Below, one piece after another: positions 47,861-60,900 of a stretch of DNA of 64,000 bases. The stretch spans positions 65,271,831-65,335,830 of the forward strand of contig OZ022339.1 in assembly GCA_963989245.1 (NCBI GenBank), in the 5' to 3' direction. This DNA is from Nansenia antarctica. Taxonomy: Eukaryota; Chordata; Actinopteri; Argentiniformes; Microstomatidae. The position numbers and the translations under genes were made by a program. The notes beneath the pieces are model-generated. The model saw only the letters and a list, made by a program, of their open reading frames with translations, was not told the origin of the DNA and did no database searches. The number at the start of each line of letters is the position of its first letter. The first letter of the stretch is position 1.

Positions 47861-48380
47861 TAGAGAGAGAAGAGAGCAGGACACAGAGAGAGAGAGAGAT
47901 AGAGGTAGAGAGCAGGACACAGAGAGAGACAGAGAGACAGAGAGAGAGAGAGAGAGATAGAGAGCAGGACACAGAAAGAGAGAGAGAGAGACAGAGACAG
48001 TATGAGACAGAGAGCAGGACAGAGAGAGAGAGAGACAGAGATAGAAAGAGAGAGGGAGAGAGGAGTCACAGAGGACAGGACAGAGGAGAGAGGATGAGAG
48101 AATGACAGATGGAAAAAGAAAAGTGCAGAGGAAAACACACAGCTGAAAATCAGCAGGATAGATGGATGGGGAGAGGGGAAACAGAAGCCAGAGTAAACTA
48201 GAGTCCGGGAAAAAGGGGGGAGAGAAAGGAAGGGGGAGGGAAAGAGACTTTGAATGGAGAGGGACAGTGAGGGAGTGGGGCATAACAACCACAACAGGGC
48301 AAGATGGAGTGGTAGAGGAGAGGCAGTTTGAGTGTGAATGAAAGGAGATAGATAGACAGAGATAGATAGAGACAGAGGGA

Positions 48381-48414
<34 letters not shown>

Positions 48415-48438
48415 ATTGTAATGAAAGACCAGGACAGA
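47287..48438 (+). repeat. nhsl1 intron: CA, CT and GA low-complexity DNA up to the gap
   Basis: CA arrays at 47327-47403, pyrimidine-rich 47510-47700, GA and GACA arrays at 47738-48070 and a CA run at 48384-48412. Such a stretch commonly breaks assemblies. No nhsl1 exon is found here. Confidence 0.85.
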
Positions 48439-48638
48439 NNNNNNNNNNNNNNNNNNNNNNNNNNNNNNNNNNNNNNNNNNNNNNNNNNNNNNNNNNNNNN
48501 NNNNNNNNNNNNNNNNNNNNNNNNNNNNNNNNNNNNNNNNNNNNNNNNNNNNNNNNNNNNNNNNNNNNNNNNNNNNNNNNNNNNNNNNNNNNNNNNNNNN
48601 NNNNNNNNNNNNNNNNNNNNNNNNNNNNNNNNNNNNNN
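48439..48638. other. Assembly gap of exactly 200 Ns
   Basis: The run is 200 bases long, a round number that suggests a placeholder rather than a measured distance. It separates the truncated nhsl1 from cmtr1 exons that belong before position 1. Confidence 0.98.
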
Positions 48639-49111
48639 CTGTTGTTTAGCTTTTCTACCCTTCACATACATTTACATTTAACTTTTTGACTTTTATCAGA
48701 CGCTTTTATCCAAAACGACTTCCAACAAATACATTTAACTAAAGTAAGTGAATCATCACTTGTAATCTCACTTGTTAAAATGTTAAAATGACCATTACAA
48801 CCAACCAAATGTACCAGTTCTCATATTTGTCATGAACCCAAATGTATGGGGACAGATAGAGAATCACTGGTGGTTCTCTTATTACGACACTGTGCCTGTG
48901 GGGTGTTTTATTATGAAGACCTGCTTATCCAACTTGAGCAGGATAATGCACTGCTCTGATTGGGTCAGGGCAGTCACTGCTTCCACAGAATTGAAACTCA
49001 AACGCTAGCATCGTCAAAGCACTGCAGATAATTCATAGCTGTGTGTGTGTAAGATTCTTCTCTTGTCACTCTCACTCTCACAGTAACCATCATGCTGTCT
49101 GCTTGTTTGTT

Positions 49112-49165
<54 letters not shown>

Positions 49166-49364
49166 AATGGGTGTTCTGCACTTCTGCTTTTGTGTATGTT
49201 AACATTTACATTTACATTTTTGGCATTTAGCAGACACCTTATTCCAAAGCGACTTACAATCAATACATTTAACTAAGCAAGTGAATCATCAATCCACCAG
49301 TTGTAGCAGGAAAAGTAATCCAGCTATATGTGTATGTGGCTGTGTGTGCGTCTCGTCCTCACAG
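48639..49364. other. cmtr1 intron sequence after the gap
   Basis: It contains two reverse SINE tail fragments (48660-48735 and 49202-49300) and a GT run at 49118-49162. The cmtr1 start exon is not here. Confidence 0.7.
49202..49300 (-). mobile_element. SINE tail fragment
   Basis: ACATTTACATTTACATTTTT then GGCATTTAGCAGACACC and AAAGCGACTTACAATC, very close to 8036-8110. Confidence 0.75.
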
Positions 49365-52300
49365 ACTCCAGTCAGAGTGACTCCCACAGTGACCCGGAGG
49401 ACCACCGACCAGGGTTCTCTATGCCCACCATATCCCAGAATGCATCGGCTACAGATGACTCCAAAGAGAGCGACACGAACAAGTTCTCCATGTACAACAG
49501 CGTGTCACAGAAACTCATGGTAAGATCACCCTCTTGTGTGTTCTGTTAAAATACATGACACAGGGTAACGCTAGAGCACTGTCTCTAATTTGTCCCGCCA
49601 TAGTCTCATAACAAACCGAAAATATTTGTACACGCGAGCAACATACATACAGGATGACCTGTCCTGGAAGACCAACACAGCAGCCATCATCAAGAAGGCA
49701 CAACAGCGGCTCTACTTCCTGAGAGTCCTCAGGAAATACCACCTCAGACAGGAGCTGCTTGTGACCTTCTACCGCTGCACAGTGGAGAGCATCCTCACCT
49801 ACTGCATCTGCGTGTGGTTCTCCAGCTGCACAGCCGCAGAGAGGAAAGCGCTACAGAGAGTCGTGAGATCGGCCCAGAAGATCATCGGCGCCCCCCTCCC
49901 CTCTCTGGAAGAGCTGTACAACACACGCTGCCTCAGGAAGGCCTCCAAGATCTCCAGAGACCCATCCCACCATGGGAACGAACACTTTGTTCGGCTGCCC
50001 TCAGGCAGGCGGTTCAGGACCATGTCCGCAAGGACAAATAGACTGAAGCTCAGCTTCTACCCTAGGGCCATTCAGGCCCTGAACACAGCAAAGACCTAGG
50101 TTCTAGGCCCTGGACAATCTAGACAATTTGATGGCAGCTACTAGATTGTAATCAAGTGCAATACTGAAATACAACTGTGAACATTTCAAACCTGCAAACT
50201 GCGACACTTTAAATGAATGTGCAATAATACTATGTGCAATATGACAACCCTCGTGTACATAAGGTTCAGAGATAGGAAATGTTAGGATATTTATAGCATA
50301 GCATAGAGTACAGCACAGTGTTTTATTTGTATAGTATAGTGGATAGTGTATATAGCCTTTATTTATGTAAACCAGCTCTTTCCCTTCTTGTTTTAGTATT
50401 TTTTTCCTAGCACCAGGGGAGCCCCCCCTCCCAAATTTCATTGTATGGTACCTGTACTGTATTAATGACAATAAAGACCATTCATTCATTCATTCATTCA
50501 ACACGATTTACGTGTAAAGATATTTGTACACGTGAGCAACACGATTTACGTGTAAAAATATTTGTACACGTGAGCGGTGTGATCTTTGGGATTCATACGG
50601 CTATTGTAGGTCCACCCCCCCCCCACAGTCTCACAAAATCCTGTGGGAATACTGTAGGGGTAATCTGTGTACAAGAGGGGTAATCTGTGTACAACAGTTT
50701 TGAAGAGAGTGTGTCTAGATTTGTGTAACAAGAGGCTTACTAATAATGCCCGATCGTGTTTCTATAGCCTGCGATTTTTTGCGATTTGCAATACATTATA
50801 CAGCTCGTCGGATTCAACGTCAATGAACGCACACGCCCAAGAACAACACTGCACGTGAAACGCCCAGGTGTGAATCTGTGAAGACGTTTCAGTAGCTAGC
50901 AACATTCATGGTGTGGATAAATGGCTTCAGCAGAGCAAGAAGCAACGATTTAGTCCCGAAGAAAAACTTCTGTTGTAAGTATTTCGGGTTTAGGACGACA
51001 GATGTGCAACAAAAGCAGGTGTTGCGCCCGACCTGTCGTGGAACAATCGCTCCATCCAGAGGCAACACCGCAAACCTGTATCAGCACTTGAAAAAGTACC
51101 ACGGGCAGCTCTATGACGAGTGTGCGGTCAGAAACGGAGAGTTGAGTGAAAGTCCCGTAGCCCAGTCTAACGTTAAGCAAACTAGAGTTTTAGAGTCGTT
51201 TGCGTCTGTTACGGCGTATGAAAAGGGCTCACGAAGGCACCGTGAAATAACCAATTCCATCACACACTACCTCGCTAAAGACGTGGTGTCTATTAACACT
51301 GTGAGCAACGAAGGGTTTAAAAAACTCATCCAAACGCTCAATAAAAGATAATGTGATTCCATCCCGCACGTACGGAGCTGAAAAATGTGGAGTACTATGC
51401 AACAACAACCGATCTGCGGTCGAGCCGAGCACTTACATACATTACGACGAGTTGAAGAGTTGCCGGCAAACGGTACTTTCCTGCTTTATCTATTTCAATG
51501 TTTACAGAAAGGACCTATTCTTTTTTACTGGACATTTTTATTATGACTTTATTTAACTTGATTGCAGTATGTGCAATATTTAGATGCTGCTCCTGAGCCA
51601 TAATTAAATAACCTTGTTTGTAGAAAGGTCCTATTTTATTTTCATATTGGAATTGTTAAAATTGTTAGAATTGTTAAAATTGTTAGAATTGTTGACACTT
51701 GAGAGAAACAAAATGGCAGCTGTTTAAAAAAAACATACATAAATATGTTGTTCCAATTCATATCTTTTAAGTTCTCATCCTTGCATTAGAACAGTTTGAT
51801 GGCATAAGAGCAGTTAACAGTTTGATGGTATCATGTGGTAATGCTCTCTGAAATTAGTCCATGATAGAAGGTGATAGACAGATTCATCCAATCACCTGCC
51901 AAGTATTTTTTGAAAGTACCTGCCCTTTTCCAAACAGCTTCCAATTAGGCTTTCCTAGATGGTTGTGTGAAACAAGCCACCTGAGTCAGGTTAGTAATGC
52001 TCCATCACATGTTTTAATCTGAAGCTTGATTTTAAAGCAACCCAACTTTAAAGCAACCTAATGTAAGTTTAGTTCTTTCACTCGTAGCTCGGGCTGTGGG
52101 GGTGCTAGAGGAGGGAGCCTCTAAGTCCCCTGAAGACGGACAAACAAACTGCACGTTGATACGACCTTCCTAGCCGGAGATATGGCCACACTTTACAAAA
52201 ACTTCCTTTGGTTCGCTTTAAAAAAAAACGCAAATTAAATCGCAATCGCAATATCTGTCCAAATAATCGCAATTCGATTTTTTGCCCCAAAATCGTGCAG

Positions 52301-54444
52301 CCCTCATATCAATTAGTCTGGATCCCATAATATAATGTATAATATAATATATGCCATTTAGCTGACGCTTTTATCCAACATTGCAGTGAGTGCATACATT
52401 TTTCAGTATACGGTATATTAGGTTCTATATCCCTCCTATGTTCTTTCCTTCTTCTATACCTCCCTCATTTGTTTGCTCCGTTCCCTTCTTCCCCCTTCAG
52501 GCCAAGATGGGTTTCCGTGAGGGCGAAGGTCTGGGGAAGTTTGGCCAGGGTCGCAAGGAGATCATCGAGACGTCCACCCAGCGCGGGAGGAGGGGTCTGG
52601 GTCTCACCCTGCAGGGCTTCCAGGGAGAGCTCAACGTGGACTGGCATGACGAACCCACGGTACTGAATAAAAAAAACGGAAAACATTGCAACACACAATA
52701 ATGAATGACTGTGAATGTCTTTTATGTCTTGGAAAATAACCTGGAAAATATATTTTATAATGCTCTCTCTCTCATTCTTGCTCTTTATCTCTTTTTTATC
52801 GCTCTTTTATCTCTCCCTACCCCTCGCCCTATTTTTCTCTTTCTATCCCACTCCCACTCTCTGTCTCTTTCTCTCTCTTCCTGACTTTGTCCCCCCACCT
52901 CTGTCTCTCTCTCTTTAGCCCAGTGCTATAGAGGAGGTTTCCTGGTTCCCAGAATGCTCCACAGAACTCCCAGATGCAGACGAGCTGAGGGACTGGATGA
53001 CTGTGGGACAGGTACTACACACACACACACACACACACACGCACGCATACACATGCACACGCACGCACGTTACAAAAATACTGTATGATCACTCTCGCAT
53101 ACGCACTTGTGCAACCTCCCATATACTCATTTGTATAATAAAAATGTTTGTTTTCCATAATTCTCACGTAGTTTTGGGTCTATTTCAGAGGAAGCTGAAG
53201 CTTGAGGATGAGACAGACTTTTGCACTGAGGATCTTCTGCACTGCCTTCTGAGGTGTAAGGTGAGCCAGCCTGATTTACTATCATACTGGAAGCATAATA
53301 ATGCAATAACGTATTGAAGCTAAGCTATAATGAAGCTAAGCTATAATGAAATACTACATAGATCATTTGTAGTAAACGGAGTGACTGAGAGAGTGTTTTG
53401 GTCTGCAGACGGTCTTCGACGATCTTGAGGGGGAGGAGATGAGGCGCGCTCGGACGCGCTCCAACCCTTACGAGACTATCAGAGGAGCCTTCTTCCTCAA
53501 CAGGTGACTGACCGACCGACACGCTAATGTTTAGTTGACTGCTAGCTAGCTAGCTAGCTAACTGTTCTGATGCTATCTATGTACATAACTCTTCTGATTA
53601 GGGTTGCCAACTGTCCCGTATTAGACAGGATGCCCCATATTCTGGGCTGGATGAATATATGGGACCTCCCTTGTCTCGTATATATTCATCCAATCACAGG
53701 CCTCCCTCATGCATACGTATAGCGTAAATGTGCGAATTCCTGCACACCTCCCGCCCCGTGCAGTGGCACGCCATCTTTCGTATTTGGTAGTGAGAAAGTT
53801 GACAACCCTACCCATGGCCTCATACCAAACTGAGCCTTGAAGTCATATTCTGTTGTTTGTCCACTTCTCCAGAGCGGCTATGAAGATGGCCAACATCGAC
53901 CACGTCTTTGACAACATGTTCACCAACCCCAAGGATACACAAGGGGTGAGTGAGAGTTCGACTTCCCACTTCAGATCAACGTTGACGTTGACAGTTGATT
54001 TTATCAATCAAAGTGACAGGTAGCATATACAGATCATAGACTGATATGTGTGACATTATGTATACATATAAATATTGATATATTGATTAGGAGTGTAACG
54101 GTACACGTATTCGAACTGAAGATATTCGGTACGGGTCCTTCAGTTCGGTTCGGGTGTGTACCGAACGAATGCAATGTTCTTTTACCCACTGCACTTTTTG
54201 TGTGTTAAAGTTATCTCAGCCAGTACGCATGCGCACACACGCCATAGAGGGATTGTTAGTAATTTAACAAACCGAACCGAAAACCGAACTGAAAACTTCG
54301 GTAGTGCCGATACACCCCTAATATCCATAGGTGTCAGGGTAACCTCGTTAGGGTTCTTCTCTCAAAACCTCTGACCTGTGTTTTTTTGTGTGTGTTCCTG
54401 TGTCTATGTGTCTGCCTCTGTGTGTCTTTGTGTGTCTGTTCGTT

Positions 54445-54490
<46 letters not shown>

Positions 54491-54532
54491 TGTGTCTGTG
54501 TCTGTGTCTGTGTCTCTGTGTGTATGGTCGTT

Positions 54533-54584
<52 letters not shown>

Positions 54585-56160
54585 TCTGTGTGTGTGTGTG
54601 TGTGTGTCTGTGTCTGTGTGTGTGTGTGTGTGTGTCTCTGTGTATGTTCGTTGCTGTGTGTGTCTATGTGTCTGTCTCTGTGTGTCTCTGTGTCTCTGTG
54701 TGCATGTTCGTTTCTGTGTGTGTGTCCCTTCATAGAAGCCCGCAACGCGGGAGCGTGAGGGGGAGCTGCTGTATTTCGGGGACGTGTGCGCGGGGCCGGG
54801 GGGCTTCTCTGAGTACATCCTGTGGAGGCGGCGCTGGCACGCCAAGGGCTTCGGCATGACCCTCAGGGGACCCTGTGACTTCAAACTGGAGGACTTCTAC
54901 GCCGCGCCCAGTGAATTGTTCGAACCCTACTACGGTACACATTACATATGGTCATGGTTTACCTCATAGTGTTAGAATTATCAATGGTACTGGCACGTAG
55001 CATCTTGTTGTGACAGTTGCTCATATGTATTACATATGGTCATGGAATACCTCATAGTGCTAGCATTATCAATGGTACTGGCAGTTAGCAACTTGTTCCG
55101 ACAGTTATTCATACATATTACATATGGAGCTGATTACATATGGACACAGATTAAGACTAATCCTATACTAAAAAGCATCCTCAATGGAGATTTTTCATTG
55201 CATGTGTGATTTAATCCTCGACTAGGTTTAAACCTTGTCTGTGAAACCAGCCGCATGATCATGTTATACCTCACAGAGTTAGCATTAGCAATGGTACTAG
55301 CAGTTAGCATCTTGTTGTATTCTGACAGGAATACAATAAAAAAGGTTTGAACAAAATGTGAATAAAGCTGATGAGATGGAATGAATTAAGATTTGTGAAT
55401 CTTACCCAATGAATATACATAGATACCATGCAATGTCATGAAAGGAAAGAGAAGCATAAAGGATGACCACTTTCTTTGTTGACATTTTGGCAACTTCCTC
55501 CTACCCCCTTCTCTTCCTCCTCCTCTTCCTCTCTGTGGCCCAGGTGAAGGAGGGGTGGACGGGGATGGTGACATCACTCGCCCGGAGAACATTAGTGCGT
55601 TCCGGAACTTTGTCCTGGAGAGTACGGAGAGGAGAGGGCTGCACTTCCTCATGGCCGACGGGGTGGGTTGGTGTCATCATGATGCTGAATTATCATTGGT
55701 TAAAAGGTCTTTGAGATCTGCTATGGTTGGTGTTTGTTTGTTTGTTCATTAGGATTCCCATTAGCTAATGCCTTGCCTTGACATTAGCTAGTCTTCCTGG
55801 GGTCCGACACAAAAATCATATTTGAACTGAATATAATGAATTGTCAACATTATATACAGTACATACAGACAATTGTAAACATTGTATACATACATCATAG
55901 CGTCATGTGTTGTCATCTTATACTGGTAGCCTGTGTTGTTAGATTGATGTATCTGTGCTCTGATTGGTTGGTTTTGTGTTCAAAACTCAGGTTTTGTGTT
56001 GTTGAGCTCATCTCTCTTTGTTGTCATTGGTAGGGGTTCTCTGTGGAGGGGCAGGAGAACATCCAGGAGATTCTGAGTAAACAGCTACTGCTCTGTCAGT
56101 TCCTGACAGCCATGTCTGTCCTTCGGACAGGTATGTACCTGTGTGTGTGGTTGATGGTTG

Positions 56161-56219
<59 letters not shown>

Positions 56220-57657
56220 TGTGTGCGCGTGTGTGCATGTGTGTATGTGTCTGTGTGTGTACACGTGTGTGCTCATACGTACATTGAAGAGAAAGATAGA
56301 TGTATTCCCTCAGTGTGTGTGATGTACCTCTCTCTCTCAGCAGTATTAATAGTGTGTATTTTGTGTCTATCAGTACCAGTCTCTGCTGACGGGTGGAACT
56401 CAGAGAGTGTGTGTTCTATCTCCCCCAGGTGGACACTTTGTGTGTAAGACCTTTGACCTCTTCACTCCCTTCAGTGTGGGCCTGATCTACCTGCTGTACC
56501 TCTGCTTCGACAGGGTCTCCCTCTTCAAACCCATCACCAGCCGGCCCGCCAACTCTGAGAGGTGTGCGTGTGCTCATGCGTGTGTTGGTGTTTGTGTCGG
56601 TATGTATGTTGGTGTGTGTGTGTGTGTGGGTGGGTGGGTGGGTGTGTGTGTGTGTGTGTGTTTTGGTATGTATGTTGGTGGGGGACTGTGTGTATGCTTG
56701 TTTTTGTTTGTATATGTTTTTGTGTGTGCATGAGTGCAATACTGTTGTTGTTTTTTTATTACTTTATTTTTATAGTCACATAAAAATACAACAAAACATA
56801 GTGGAACAAACAATTAGTCATCATCAATGCATTCATACATACAAATGTTCTAATGATGGTAATACACACGTCAGGTCAAACAGTCATGACTCAGGGAGGG
56901 CCTGGTTGATTTAGTGAAAAAAGTCATTCTCTCCATATTTGGAGTATTCTCTATCCAGTCAGATGGAGGCAATACTGTTGTAAAGGTTGATACACAACCC
57001 TGACCTAAGCATGTTCCTTCCGACACGTTGTGTCTCTGGTGTTCAGGTACATAGTGTGTCTCTGGTGTTCAGGTACATAGTGTGTCTCTGGTGTTCAGGT
57101 ACATAGTGTGTCTCTGGTGTTCAGGTACATAGTGTGTCTCTGGTGTCCAGGTACATAGTGTCTCTGGTGTTCAGGTACATAGTGTGTCTCTGGTGTCCAG
57201 GTACATAGTGTGTCTCTGGTGTTCAGGTACATAGTGTGTCTCTGGTGTCCAGGTACATAGTGTGTCTCTGGTGTTCAGGTACATAGTGTGTCTCTGGTGT
57301 CCAGGTACATAGTGTCTCTGGTGTTCAGGTACATAGTGTGTCTCTGGTGTCCAGGTACATAGTGTGTCTCTGGTGTTCAGGTACATAGTGTGTCTCTGGT
57401 GTTCAGGTACATAGTGTGTCTCTGGTGTTCAGGTACATAGTGTGTCGCGGTCTGAAGCCCGGGTCCGATGCGGTCAGGGAGTACATGTTTACGGTCAACC
57501 TGAAGCTGAACCACCTGAGGAACACAGAGTCTGACGTCACCGAGGTGGTCCCCCTTGACCTCATGAAAGGAGACACAGAGTTCTTCAACCACATGATCAA
57601 CTCCAATGAGGCGTAAGCACGCTCACGCTCACACACACACACACAAGCACGCTCACG

Positions 57658-57696
<39 letters not shown>

Positions 57697-57905
57697 ACAC
57701 ACAGACACACACTCTCACACTCAGACAGACACACACGCACACTCACACTCAGACAGACACACACACACACACACAGACTACATACTAGTAGACAGACACA
57801 GGCTTTTAATCCGTCTTTCCTCCCTGCAGCCACTGTGCAGTCCAGATCAAAGCTCTGGCTAAGATCCACGCCTACGTCTTAGACACGTGAGTTACCTACT
57901 ACTCC

Positions 57906-57961
<56 letters not shown>

Positions 57962-60900
57962 CGTGCGTGTGCGTGTGCGCGTCTGTCTGTCTGTCTGTCT
58001 GAATGTGTGAGTGTGTGCGTGTCTGTCTGAGTGTGCGTGTGTGAATGTGTGTGTCTGTCTGAATGTGTGAGTTTGCGTGTGCGAGTGTGTGTGTGTTAGT
58101 GTGAGACTGACTGTGATGTTGTGTATCCTCCAGGACCCTCTCAGAGGCCAGACAGGCTGATATCCGTAAAGAGTGTATGAAGCTTTGGGTGGTGAGTACG
58201 ACCAAGAGATGACAGTATCCATACTGTTGAATCACTGCCACACAAACAAAGTCAACTGGCCATCAGTTACTCTGATGTGGATTCTAATCTCCCTCTCCCC
58301 GTCTTTCAGATCCCTGATAAAGCCAGAGTCACTCCGACCTCCTCAGACCCTAAAGCCAAGTTCTATGAGCTTGTGAGGGTGAGTTTGGATAAAGGTGCCA
58401 CCACCTGTCCCTTATCTGGCATTCAGAGATGTTCGTGTGTCGCATTAGAATATGTTGTATCATATGTAGGGGGGTAGTGGTGGTCTAGTGGATAGTGAGT
58501 TTGACTTGGGATCGGAAGGTTGTGAGTTCAAATCCCGCCTGAAGCCACACCACTACTAGTGTGCCCTTGGGTAAGGCACTTAGCCCTCAGTTACTCCAGG
58601 GGGAATGTCCCTGTAATTCGTAATTGTAAGTCGCTTTGGATAAAAGCGTCTGCTAAATGGCAAAATTATTATTAAAATTATTATATGTGTATGTATTAAA
58701 ATGTGCACAGGATAAATTATCTGTATGTGATTGGTCCCTATAATTCAGTATGTGTATGATGATTTGCAATATTATTGTACAATTACAATTTAGAGTTTGT
58801 TGTTTCTCAATCTCACTCTCTTTCCTCCTTCCTCTCTCTCTCTCTCTCAGGGTTCGGACACGGAGTCGTTCAATTCTAAGCCCACCCCTCTCAGCTCCAC
58901 CACCTTGAATAAGGTCACCCACGTCCTGGACTACCGGTGCATTGTGGGAGGAGGGGAGCAGATGTTCCTGCTTGCGCTTGGGGTGAGAGAGAGAAAGAGA
59001 AAGAGAGAGAGAGAGTAGACACTCTCTCTATCCAATAGCCTGGATATTACTGTTTCGACTTAAGCAAAATCGTTTGACATTTCAAAGGCCTATGAAATGT
59101 GATATGATGCTGTATTGAATAATGGATGTATTTCTAAAAGCTACCCTCTTTGTTAATCAACAATTACAAAGGAGTGGGTTTCATTGTAAACTTAATCCAT
59201 ACCTTTTGCTTTTGCGCTGTTCTACACAAGTCATTAGATTGGTATATGAGCGTACCCTTAGACCAGCCCTGTGCTTCAAAGTCCAACAAGTGCTAATTTC
59301 AGGGGAAAGGGGTAGGGAATTGGGATGCAGGGTGAGTTCATTTCTATGGGATTAATAGTCATCCCTGGCTTGCTGTAGTCAGCGCCTCCCATCATGTCAG
59401 ATATCTCGTCTACCAGTCGTCTCTTAACCATCTCTCTCCTGTGTCTCCTGTCTACCTGTCATCTCTTAACCATCTCTCTCCTGTGTCTCCTGTCTACCAG
59501 TCGTCTCTTAACCATCTCTCTCCTGTGTCTCCTGTCTACCTGTCATCTCTTAACCATCTCTCCTGTGTCTCCTGTCTACCTGTCATCTCTTAACCATCTC
59601 TCCTGTGTCTCCTGTCTACCTGTCATCTCTTAACCATCTCTCCTGTGTCTCCTGTCTACCTGTCATCTCTTAACCATCTCTCCTGTGCCTCCTGTCTACC
59701 TGTCATCTCTTAACCATCTCTCCTGTGTCTCCTGTCTACCTGTCATCTCTTAACCATCTCTCTCCTGTGTCTCCTGTCTACCTGTCATCTCTTAACCATC
59801 TCTCCTGTGTCTCCTGTCTACCTGTCATCTCTTAACCATCTCTCCTGTGTCTCCTGTCTACCTGTCATCTCTTAACCATCTCTCCTGTGTCTCCTGTCTA
59901 CCTGTCATCTCTTAACCATCTCTCTCCTGTGTCTCCTGTCTACCTGCCATCTCTTAACCATCTCTCTCCTGTGTCTCCTGTCTGTCCACAGAAGTCCCAG
60001 ATCTACACGTGGGACGGTAAGGCACCTCTGCGCTGGAAGAAGCTGGAGAACTTCAAACTGGAGTTGCCCAGAGAGACACTGTTGAGTGTGGAGATCGTCC
60101 AGGAGCTGAAGGGAGAGGTAGGGAAGGGGAAGAGGGAGGAAAGTAGGTTTTGAGGAGGAGAGAGAGACGGTGAGGGTTAGGAAGAAAAGGGACCACAGAG
60201 AGGAGTGAAAGGAGGGGAAGGGAGAGGAAAGGAGGGATTAGAGAAGACAGAAGAGAAACAAGGAGATGTGAAGGGGGGAAAAAAGATAGACGAGGTCTTG
60301 AGCCTTTCACATACAGTAATAACTCTCTCACTGTGTGTGTGTGTATCTGTGTCTGTGTCTGTGTCTGTGTCTGTGTGTGTGTGTGTGGTACGCAGGGTAA
60401 AGCTCAGCGCAGGATCAACGCGGTACACATCCTGGATGCTCTGGTGCTCAACGGCACTGATGTACGAGTCCAGCACTTCAACATACGGTGAGCCTGAGCC
60501 TAACCCCAACCCCAACACCAACCCCATCCTAAACCTTGACCTAGCTGTTAACCCTAGGGCCCAGTTGTTCAAAATGTTTAATCTGGATCAGAATGATCCT
60601 ATCTAGGATCAGATCTATCTGGCTGATTTTGAGTCGTATTGATTTTGAGTCGTATCGCCAGCTCGATCTGATCCTGCCTCAGAGAAAATAATCATTCTGA
60701 TCCAGATTAAATGTTTTGAACAACCGGGCCCTTCTGATGTATGTGTATGTGCCAGCGGTGTCTAACCCCCTGATGGTTGTGGTTGCAGCATCCAGATGGC
60801 TGAGAAGTTTGTGAAGGCCGTGTCCAAGCCCAGCCGACCAGACATGAACCCCATCAGGTAAGAACTCCCCTCCACCCTCCCCCTTGTTGTGGTCCTCTGT

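Noticed and set aside
48421..48681. Frames running through the N gap
   Set aside because: They consist of unknown bases and carry no information.
50908..51351. Host BED-finger gene
   Set aside because: It is single-exon, truncated, lies within hAT-like flanking repeats and has lost a finger cysteine; it is a transposon remnant.
57028..57446. CRISPR-like array
   Set aside because: The repeats are directly adjacent with no unique spacers, in a vertebrate intron; it is a minisatellite. The same applies to 1-496 and 59412-59991.
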